Positions 54,715 through 61,754 of a stretch of DNA of 64,000 bases are shown here, piece after piece. Each line of letters opens with the position of its first letter. Positions within the stretch are counted from its first letter, which is position 1. The translations under genes and the position numbers were made by a program. The notes below the pieces were generated by a model. It did not search any database. It worked only from the letters and a program-made list of their open reading frames with translations, and was not told the DNA's origin. This DNA is from UBA1845 sp002338715 (GTDB lineage Bacteria; Planctomycetota; Phycisphaerae; UBA1845). Where the stretch lies: NCBI GenBank assembly GCA_035344155.1, contig DAORAL010000024.1, forward strand, positions 1 through 64,000. Reading direction: 5' to 3'.

Positions 54715-54883
54715 ATCACTCCGCGAAATCGGCTGATTCTTCGTACGACTTACGAAATCTATCGACATGGGGAACATGCCTGTCCAGTACGATTCTTCCG
54801 AGATCGCACGTCTTCATTTGGGCAGGTCAGATAACTTCAGGATCGCGTTATTGGCCCGTCCGGGTATGGGGTGAATCATGCCA

Positions 54884-54923
54884 GACGGCTCCGAACGAGA
54901 AACTGCGATCGTTCGAAGCCGTC
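54884..54923. terminator. Stem-loop between ParA-CBM48 and pseudopilin genes
   Basis: Arms 54884-54898 and 54909-54923 pair at 14 of 15 positions across a 10-nt loop. No T-tract follows on either strand, so it may be a factor-dependent end, a processing site or a repeat remnant 85 bp beyond the ParA-CBM48 stop. Confidence 0.45.
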
Positions 54924-55007
54924 ACGCCTGAAGGAGGAATTTCGTGGCGTCCGTCTCCCGTTTGGGGCGGATGCGATGTCTTGTGCACACGATTGTGCGC
55001 GTTGGTC

Positions 55008-56420
55008 TTAAGCGGTTGTCGGCGTCTTTGCCGATCGCATCATCTGGCGATCGCTGACGTTGACGATGGAATTCCACTCGCCGTACTGATTGGTTTCGAT
55101 TTCCGGGTTGGACTTGTCGTGCGACCATCGACCATCCACCACGACACGATAGCGATAGCGACCGGGATCGAGCTTGAGCAACACTTCGAAGTCTTTGCCC
55201 ACGCGCCGCATCGGTGTGGTGTGCGGCATCCAATCGTTGAAATCGCCAGCCAACTGAACCTCGTGCGCGTCGTCACCGTGCAGGCGGAACAACATGCCCT
55301 CCGGTGTTTGCATGACGCCGTAAATGCTTTCGATTTTCCGATCGATTTCTTCCGGCGTTGAAGGGCGACTTGCGGGCGCGGGCGAACTTGCAACCGGCGC
55401 GCTGTTGGTCGACGCGGACGGTGCGGCTTGTACCGGTTTCGCCGGCGACGCTTTCATCGGTGCGCCTGCTATCGGATTCGGGTTGGCCACCGGATTCTGC
55501 TTGGCCACCGGTTGGGCGGCTGGCTGCGGCTGGTCTGCCGGTTTTTTCTGTTCGCCTTCTTTGATAAGGCTGGCCGTCGTGGCGAGCAGTTGGTCGGCTT
55601 CTTTGGCCATCCGCTCGGCTTGGGCAAGAATCGTTTCTGCCGGCGTGACGGAAGCTTCTACCGTCATCATTTCGCGGGCGAGTTTCAAGAAGTCGCGGGC
55701 GCCCATGCTGTTTGGGGCGAACTCGGTGATGGGTTGTCCGTAGCTGGCGCCTTCCTTCAACTTCGTGTTGAAGTTGATGATGGTATCGAACATGACGTTG
55801 CCGAAGCGCTTGCGCAGCTCAGCCAGGATTTCGCGGGCGAGCTTGGTGCGGATGTCGTACTGGTTCGCAAGCACGCGGACTTTGCGCGAGGTGTTCTGCT
55901 GGCGTTCGATATCGTGGATTGTCTGCAGCTGCTGCGTGAGCCCGTGCAGCGCGAAGTACCCGGTGTCGACGGGGATGATGATATCGTCAGCCGCGTGGAT
56001 CGCATTGCGCGTCAGCAAGCCGACGTGCGGTGGGCAATCGATGATGATGTAGTCGTACTTGTTGTCCACGCTCTTGAGCATGTCGCGCAGCAAGGTGTCG
56101 GGAATGTTCTTGCTGGTAAACGAAAGCTCGATGCGCGAAAGATCGAGACGCGATGGCGCAAGATCAAAGTTCGGCGTGATCTGCCAGCGGATGCGCTCGA
56201 TGTCGATCGTTTCACCCTTGTGCTGACCGAGCATGCAATCAAGCACGCTCAAATCGATCTGCTCTTCCGGAACCGCAAGACCCAAAGCGCAGTGGCCTTG
56301 GGGATCCATATCGACGAGTAGAACGCGGCGCCCTTCGCGGGCAAGCATAGCCGACAAGTTAATGGCGATGGTGGTCTTGCCACATCCGCCCTTCTGATTC
56401 GCAACGGCAATGGTTCTCAT
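55008..56420 (-). CDS. ParA/MinD-type ATPase fused to a CBM48 glycogen-binding domain
   Basis: 470 aa from ATG 56420 (MRTIAVANQ; the 30-residue longer frame adds nothing conserved). Residues 1 to about 260 are a ParA ATPase: deviant Walker A KGGCGKTT, VDMDPQGHCALGLAV, and YIIIDCPPHVGLLTRNAI. A Pro/Ala-rich linker spans about 270-365. About 375-460 is a CBM48/AMPK-beta glycogen-binding domain: VQLAGDFNDWMPHTTPMRRV, GRYRYRVVVDGRWSHD and EWNSIVNV. It suggests positioning of glycogen or another glucan, or a plasmid-free partition role with carbohydrate sensing. No parB gene or parS site found nearby. Function of the fusion unknown. Confidence 0.88.
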   Translation of the reverse strand: MRTIAVANQKGGCGKTTIAINLSAMLAREGRRVLLVDMDPQGHCALGLAVPEEQIDLSVLDCMLGQHKGETIDIERIRWQITPNFDLAPSRLDLSRIELSFTSKNIPDTLLRDMLKSVDNKYDYIIIDCPPHVGLLTRNAIHAADDIIIPVDTGYFALHGLTQQLQTIHDIERQQNTSRKVRVLANQYDIRTKLAREILAELRKRFGNVMFDTIINFNTKLKEGASYGQPITEFAPNSMGARDFLKLAREMMTVEASVTPAETILAQAERMAKEADQLLATTASLIKEGEQKKPADQPQPAAQPVAKQNPVANPNPIAGAPMKASPAKPVQAAPSASTNSAPVASSPAPASRPSTPEEIDRKIESIYGVMQTPEGMLFRLHGDDAHEVQLAGDFNDWMPHTTPMRRVGKDFEVLLKLDPGRYRYRVVVDGRWSHDKSNPEIETNQYGEWNSIVNVSDRQMMRSAKTPTTA

Positions 56421-56898
56421 GGGTTGCTGAGGCTTTTGGCCATCCGTAGCGAGGCGAGTGTTCGTTTCAGAGATGCCGACAAGCTCGCCTCCTGCTGCTC
56501 GCCGATACATCTTCGCCTATTCCAAGCTCTTGATTGGTATGGGGTTTCTTAAAGCTGAAACCGCATTTTTGCCAAAACGCACTGGTAACATTGGCAACAT
56601 GGTTACTATCGGTTCCCAGTGTTGGCAGACTCCACTTTACGTCCCCGAACGCTGTTTGCAAGTACATTATCGGCCTTTACTTAGGGTCAATGTTTTCACA
56701 TGGTCGCCCGCGGCTACAACTTCGGTGCGAACCTTCCGAGTTCCATATTCACCCAAGCCGAATCTATGCCGATTGCACAGCGGTGGGCAGCGCGTTTTTC
56801 GCTGCGCCCAATGAGGTCAACGCGGGGACCGTCCGCCCCAAGGGTTGGGCAAGCGCCCGCGTGATCCCAGGTACCGTTTACAGCATCCAACAGGTGTC
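56421..56898. other. Divergent regulatory region, no gene seen
   Basis: 478 bp between the ParA-CBM48 and lipoprotein starts. It contains a nested imperfect dyad, GCCAAAACGCACTGG at 56571-56585 against CCAGTG-TTGGC at 56616-56626, with GTAAC/GTTAC inside. This could be an operator for the ParA-CBM48 gene. No reading frame here has any recognisable family. Confidence 0.45.
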
Positions 56899-58059
56899 AT
56901 GATGTTCAATCGAATTTGTCGTCGAAGTCTCGCCTTTGCCCTTTGTGTGTGGGCGATCACCATGTCCAGCGCGTGTTTTACCGCACAACCCAGTGCTTCG
57001 ACCCGGGCGGTCTCGGCGTTTCGCATTGAAAACGCGACAGCCAGCCCCGTGCAGATCATGGTCGAGGTGCTCGATGAGGATGGCAACATCCTCGACGTGG
57101 GCGGTGGGTTCGGCGCGGTGAGCATCCCTGTCGTGACGGTGTCGCCCGGCAGCGTTTCGTTCTCGACGCTTCAACCGGTCGGTGCCGCGGCGGCTGCCTT
57201 GGGCAATTCGTCGAGCGATGGTGGAACGGGTGAAGATGCGGTGGGGTCGCCATTGGCGATCGGATCGCAGGCGAACGTGCGCGTTCCGGGCTTTTCGATC
57301 AGCGAAGGGTACCTGGCCTGCGGCGAGGCGATCCGCATCACCGGTCAGATCGCGTCGAGCGAAACCACGGTCAGCTTCTCGGGTGACGGTACCGGTACGT
57401 TTGGTTTCGACGAAGGCAGTGTGGGCGATTCGGGCGAACGCTTTCTCGTGCGGACGGTTCACTTCGGTTGCGGTGACAGCGTGGTGATTCGCGTGGACAC
57501 CGATGGCGAAGGCGTGGGGGCTGACGCGAACCAGCGAGCCACCGGTGAACTCGCGGTGGTGGGGTCCGGACAGGGTTCGCCGTTTGATCCGATCGTTGAT
57601 CCTGGAACCGGTGGCGACGGTGATGGCGATACGCCGGCAGTCTCGACTGACATCACGATTCAAATTGCCAACGAAGGCAGCGTGATCTCGACGTCGATCG
57701 TGACGCTGAATACCGGGGTGGATGAGCAGGAATTTACGGTAACCGTTCCGCCCGGTGCACAGACCGAAGGTGCGTTCGATTGCGGAACGCAGTTCACCAT
57801 ATCAGCCAGCTATCCCAATCCGGAAACCCCGGAAGACATGGAATCCGAAGCGCTGGTGATTCTTTCGGGTGACGGTACGGGTTCACCCGGTTTCGACGAA
57901 GTCAGCGTGTCGAGGCAGGGCGAGCGCATCCTCGTCGTCGGTACCCACGTCAACTGCGGCGACACCATTCTCGTCACGCTCGACGATGACGTAGCCCCCA
58001 TCGGATTTCAAGGCATCGGCGTGCTAAGCGGAACGGTGGAAGTGATCCCTGCGGAGTGA
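56899..58059 (+). CDS. Predicted lipoprotein with duplicated Cys-pair domain
   Basis: 386 aa from ATG 56899. Signal with lipobox-like MSSAC after a hydrophobic run (LAFALCVWAITMSSAC). Two copies of a beta-rich domain follow: the first has CGEAIRITG, SGDGTGTFGFDEGSVG, ERFLVRTVHFGCGDSVVIRV. The second has DCGTQFTISA, SGDGTGSPGFDEVSV, ERILVVGTHVNCGDTILVTL. One shorter copy of the same domain forms the lipoprotein at 23684-24223. No named family; probably an outer-membrane or periplasmic surface lipoprotein. Convergent with the FGE-like gene, 3 bp between stops. Confidence 0.75.
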   Translation: MMFNRICRRSLAFALCVWAITMSSACFTAQPSASTRAVSAFRIENATASPVQIMVEVLDEDGNILDVGGGFGAVSIPVVTVSPGSVSFSTLQPVGAAAAALGNSSSDGGTGEDAVGSPLAIGSQANVRVPGFSISEGYLACGEAIRITGQIASSETTVSFSGDGTGTFGFDEGSVGDSGERFLVRTVHFGCGDSVVIRVDTDGEGVGADANQRATGELAVVGSGQGSPFDPIVDPGTGGDGDGDTPAVSTDITIQIANEGSVISTSIVTLNTGVDEQEFTVTVPPGAQTEGAFDCGTQFTISASYPNPETPEDMESEALVILSGDGTGSPGFDEVSVSRQGERILVVGTHVNCGDTILVTLDDDVAPIGFQGIGVLSGTVEVIPAE

Positions 58060-58062
58060 GAA

Positions 58063-59064
58063 TTAACTCCGGCGCAACACCCTGGTTGAGTTTCTGCGCC
58101 AGCGTACGCACATTCCGCCGATAGACAGCAACGCCAAACACGAGGGTTCCGGAATTGCAGCGGCAACCCGAAAGCCCATTAGAAAAAGGGCCTGCTCGCC
58201 GTATAAATCAAAAGCAAGCCGACTATCGGACGACAGGGAGATGGCTTGGTTGTTGAATGACCCGCCACGCTGCGCGCGCGAATATGGCTCTGCATATTGT
58301 CCATCGAGATAAGGGCTTTCCACCCACTCGTACGCGTTGCCCATCATGTCATAAGTGCCGTTGAGTTCCTCGCTGCCGCTTCCAACATTCCAAGGGCCGC
58401 GAGGATCCAAGGCATAACCGCCATCATAGTAATTCCAGCCCGTTCCACTGACGCCATCGCCTTGATGCAGCGATTCACCCACCCTCGTTGCGTACGTCTG
58501 AATGGTTGAGCCATTCCAATATGCGGCTTTGACCCATTCATCTTCCGTCGGGAGGAAATAGAACGCATCCTTGTGTCGTATGAGATTGGTCCCGTTGTCC
58601 GCTTCGGCACTGGTCCATAACGATACCGAGTAGTCGGTTTCACCTTGGGTCCCTGTAAATCGGTACGCCGGGTGGTGTCCGGTGCTAGTGTTAAGCCAAT
58701 TCGTGAATTGTGCGGCTTCGTACCAAGTGATCTTGTTCACGGGCAAGTCTTCACCGACGTAGTATTGGTCGTCATCGTATGCGTAGGTCGGTGTGCCTGT
58801 GATCGGGACTCCAAGCGAATCCTTGAAACCATTCCATTGGCCTTGCGTGACTTCAAACGTGCCGATTCGAAAGTCATGGCCAGGATCGGTAAAAGTTTTG
58901 GACTGTCCAATGTTCGTTTCGTTGGCTCCACTGGCATCGCCGGTAATCGAAACAAAGTCGATTTCGATTTGACCCGACACGGTTGGAAATGTGTCGGCCG
59001 CAGCACCGGATGCGACCATCATGCATCCGACAATAAGGGCGCTGATCGTGGTTGTGTAACGCAT
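58063..59064 (-). CDS. Secreted FGE-sulfatase-like domain protein with PEP-CTERM anchor
   Basis: 333 aa from ATG 59064, with GGGAGA upstream; the longer frame is not needed. A signal peptide (YTTTISALIVGCMMVASGAAA) is followed by an FGE/SUMF1-type domain (VTQGQWNGF, YAAQ-like TWYEAAQFTNWLN, LPTEDEWVKAAYWNG, NAYEWVESPYLDG, RGGSFNN). It ends in a PEP-CTERM tail: IPEPSCLALLSIGGMCVRWR. Between signal and tail there is no cysteine, so the copper-binding cysteines of true formylglycine-generating enzymes are missing and it is probably a binding or structural domain sorted to the surface by an exosortase. Confidence 0.85.
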   Translation of the reverse strand: MRYTTTISALIVGCMMVASGAAADTFPTVSGQIEIDFVSITGDASGANETNIGQSKTFTDPGHDFRIGTFEVTQGQWNGFKDSLGVPITGTPTYAYDDDQYYVGEDLPVNKITWYEAAQFTNWLNTSTGHHPAYRFTGTQGETDYSVSLWTSAEADNGTNLIRHKDAFYFLPTEDEWVKAAYWNGSTIQTYATRVGESLHQGDGVSGTGWNYYDGGYALDPRGPWNVGSGSEELNGTYDMMGNAYEWVESPYLDGQYAEPYSRAQRGGSFNNQAISLSSDSRLAFDLYGEQALFLMGFRVAAAIPEPSCLALLSIGGMCVRWRRNSTRVLRRS

Positions 59065-59293
59065 TGCCGTCTCCCTCGATTTCTCTATCACATCCGTTCA
59101 GTAATCGAATTCATAGCTGGATATCGGCTGAGTGTCGCATTCACAGTTTCAAACCGCTCACTGCGGCCACCTGCCATAAAGCTCCCCTTGTGTGGTCGGC
59201 AGAACGCGTCGTGCATCTGTAGCGCGATTGACCTACATCGCGACGAACATATTGAGAAGGCACTCCCGCGCGGATGGTGCAAGCGCCACCAGG

Positions 59294-59935
59294 GTGTACA
59301 ATGAATTCGTGACTGCGGACGCTGACAAATCTGCGGCTGAGCCGGTTTTTACGAATTGTGTTCGGTGTGGTTACTCCTTGCGCGGGTTGCCAGCGAATCA
59401 TTTTTGTCCGGAGTGCGGGCTTCGTTTTGATGAGCGATGCGTTTTGTTTCGAGCGACGAACACCAAGCAGGTCATCGCACTTTCGGCTCTGATCGTTGGC
59501 GCGGGCTGGACCAACTTTAGGCACCTTCCGCGCATCCTGAATCTGGCGAACCAATCCCCAATGGAAAAATTCGCCGCATTCGCTGCGGTGCTATGGCTGG
59601 TATTTGTCGTGGGGTTTGCTGTTTTCCTGGTGAAGCGATATCGACGCGGATTTGTGGTTGCAATCACCACGGACGGGCTAATGGTGCTTATACCTGGCTA
59701 CGGGACCGATCTGATTCCATGGCGTGACATAGGCGGGGCGTCGGTCCAGCATCGTCCGGAGGGTAAGCAACAGGTCGCCTCCTTGCACCTGAAATCGAAG
59801 AAGATGTACGTTGACATCGGCAATACGCCCAACGTTTTTCCCACGCGGGCTGATGTCGAGTTGTTCGTTCGCCTGGTGAACGAGCGAGTCGAATCGCAAG
59901 GCAAGTCCTCCGTGTCGGCAGGCGATGTGAAATAA
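59294..59935 (+). CDS. Zinc-ribbon membrane protein, tandem copy 1
   Basis: 213 aa from GTG 59294, the codon equivalent to ATG 60030 in the next gene; both are 642 bp. Zinc ribbon CVRCGYSLRG...CPECG at about 22-42, two hydrophobic segments (VIALSALIVGAGW, FAAFAAVLWLVFVVGFAVFL), and a C-terminal domain with IPGYGTDLIPWRDIGGASV and the motif KKMYVDIGNTPNVFPTRADV. No family recognised; the C-terminal part looks like a small beta PH-like domain (YfmM/DUF304-style), which is inference. Confidence 0.72.
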   Translation: MYNEFVTADADKSAAEPVFTNCVRCGYSLRGLPANHFCPECGLRFDERCVLFRATNTKQVIALSALIVGAGWTNFRHLPRILNLANQSPMEKFAAFAAVLWLVFVVGFAVFLVKRYRRGFVVAITTDGLMVLIPGYGTDLIPWRDIGGASVQHRPEGKQQVASLHLKSKKMYVDIGNTPNVFPTRADVELFVRLVNERVESQGKSSVSAGDVK

Positions 59936-60029
59936 GCCGGCTGCTGCAATTCGCGATTGCGCCTAATCCGGAAATGCTACAAACACATCGAGATGGACCG
60001 AATGCGCGGATGGTCCAAGCCCCTTTGGT

Positions 60030-60671
60030 ATGTACAATGAATTCGTGACTTCGGATGCCGACCAATCTGCTGCGGAGCCGGTTTTTACGAATTGTGTTCG
60101 GTGTGGCTACTCTTTGCGCGGGTTGCCAGCGAATCATTTTTGTCCGGAGTGCGGGCTTCGTTTTGATGAGCGATGTGCTTTGTTTCCTGTCGTGAATCCC
60201 AAGCGCGTGTTTGTTTTCTGGGGCCTTTTCTTTATTTATTTCTTTGGCCACGTGATTGATCTTCCACGAATCGGCAATCTCCCAAATCTCACTGCGGGTG
60301 AGAAATTCGAGGCCTTCGTAAATGTCGCGTTGTTGGTGGCCCTGATCGTTGTCAGTTGGAAATTCATCACGCGATATCGTCGAGGTTATAAAGTCGCAGT
60401 CACCTCCGACGGTCTTTTTCTCCATTTGCCCGGCTGTAGCGATAACCTCATTCCGTGGAATGGCGTCGGTCGGGCATCGGTCAAACCGGTTTCCGAAGGC
60501 AAGCCTCAGATGGCTACCTTGCTCCTAAGAAAGCAGAAGATGTACATCGACATCGGCGGGGCGGCCAACGTCTTTCCCAAGCGGGCCGATGTCGAGCTCT
60601 TTGTTCGGCTGGTGCGAGAGCATATCGAATCACAGGGTAAGTCCGCTGCGTCGGCGAGCGAAGTGAAGTAA
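60030..60671 (+). CDS. Zinc-ribbon membrane protein, tandem copy 2
   Basis: 213 aa from ATG 60030, the same length as the preceding gene. The N-terminal zinc-ribbon part is nearly identical at DNA level (101 bp with two differences, 59339-59439 against 60075-60175), the hydrophobic centre (FVFWGLFFIYFFGHVIDL, FVNVALLVALIVVSWKFI) has diverged strongly, and the C-terminus (NLIPWNGVGRASV, KKQ-like KMYIDIGGAANVFPKRADV) is again close. A tandem duplication with partial sequence homogenisation. Function unknown. Confidence 0.75.
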   Translation: MYNEFVTSDADQSAAEPVFTNCVRCGYSLRGLPANHFCPECGLRFDERCALFPVVNPKRVFVFWGLFFIYFFGHVIDLPRIGNLPNLTAGEKFEAFVNVALLVALIVVSWKFITRYRRGYKVAVTSDGLFLHLPGCSDNLIPWNGVGRASVKPVSEGKPQMATLLLRKQKMYIDIGGAANVFPKRADVELFVRLVREHIESQGKSAASASEVK

Positions 60672-61166
60672 GCAAGTTGATTCGTTTACGACCCCGATTG
60701 GCCGTCGCCTCTCCCAATTCATTCCACTCGATTGCCCAAGTCTCAATAGCGGCCATAACGGCATTTCGCCGTGTTTTAAGGCCTGTTCTTGATGATTTGT
60801 CGTCGGTGTTGGCGCGTAATTGCTGCGTTTTACGCGTCTTGAGTGGAGGACCGGTTGTGCACTGTGAGGGCACGGTGCGGGGCTCTGCCAATATGCCAAG
60901 ATCGCAGTTGAGTTGTTGACTTTGCTACTTCGAGGCGTGTGATAACTTATGGGAATGGTTCGATGGTTATAGCAGCCGTCCAAACTGGCTTTGCGATTTC
61001 GCTTTTCGGGGCACCGGATTGCCTCGTGCGGCGTGATCGTTCCATGACGGGCTCGACGACTGATGGGGTTGCCGACAGCTTCCTTGGTTCGAAGCATAGT
61101 TCGACCTATACTGATCGTCAGTCGGCGCGGATGGGCCAGTCGCCGATTTCTCTCGGACGGCGATCA
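60672..61166. other. Intergenic region upstream of the sigma factor gene
   Basis: About 495 bp without a recognised gene. It contains a promoter-like pair TTGGTT/TATACT at 61084-61112 and a weaker TTGACT at 60916-60921 with GATAAC at 60941-60946. The open frame reaching back to 60939 has no conserved residues here and is treated as leader. Confidence 0.5.
61084..61112 (+). promoter_or_regulatory. Candidate promoter of the sigma factor/kinase pair
   Basis: TTGGTT (61084-61089), 17-bp spacer, TATACT (61107-61112). The predicted start lies near 61119, before the chosen GTG start at 61167 and outside the longer open frame. Confidence 0.45.
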
Positions 61167-61754
61167 GTGAGCGAATCTCCCAACGACATCACGCAGCTTC
61201 TACGAGCCGCAGCTTCCGGCGAACGCGGTGACCAGGAAGCGTTGATGAAGGCGATCTACGACGACTTGCGGCGGTTGGCTGTGTCGCACATGTCGTCGGA
61301 GCGCCCTGATCATACGCTGCAGCCGACGGCACTGGTTCACGAGGCGTATCTCAAACTCGTGGGGCAGCATTCGACGGACTGGGCTGACCGCTTGCATTTC
61401 TTTTCGGTGGCGTCGCGGATCATTCGGCGCATCTTGATCGACCACGCCCGCGAACGTCGCGCACAGAAGCGCGGCGGGGCGGCTGACCGCGTGTCGATGG
61501 ATGCGGTGGACGTTCCGTTTGATGATCGAGAAGTTGATCTGATCGCGCTCGATGATGCGTTGAAGGATCTCGCGCAGATTGATGAACGCCAAGCCCGCAT
61601 TGTCGAGTTGCGTTTCTTTGGCGGCTGCACGATTGAAGAGGTTGCGAAACTTCTCGACGTCGGTCGGCGCACGATTGATCGGGATTGGATGGCCGCCAAG
61701 GCCTGGCTTTACTGCCACCTCACCGACAACGCTTCGGAAGGCGACGATGATTGA
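61167..61754 (+). CDS. ECF-like sigma factor
   Basis: 195 aa from GTG 61167, with GGACGG 6 nt upstream; ATG 61131 (207 aa) and frames reaching back to 60939 are less likely. Sigma region 2 is seen in LMKAIYDDLRRLAVSHMSSE and LVHEAYLKLVG, followed by DRLHFFSVASRIIRRILID. Region 4 is seen in LAQIDERQARIVELRFFGG and VGRRTIDRDWMAAKAWL, the helix-turn-helix. The family (TIGR02999-type) is abundant in planctomycetes. It overlaps the following Ser/Thr kinase gene by 8 bp, so the two are translationally coupled, and the kinase probably controls the sigma factor (inference). Confidence 0.88.
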   Translation: MSESPNDITQLLRAAASGERGDQEALMKAIYDDLRRLAVSHMSSERPDHTLQPTALVHEAYLKLVGQHSTDWADRLHFFSVASRIIRRILIDHARERRAQKRGGAADRVSMDAVDVPFDDREVDLIALDDALKDLAQIDERQARIVELRFFGGCTIEEVAKLLDVGRRTIDRDWMAAKAWLYCHLTDNASEGDDD

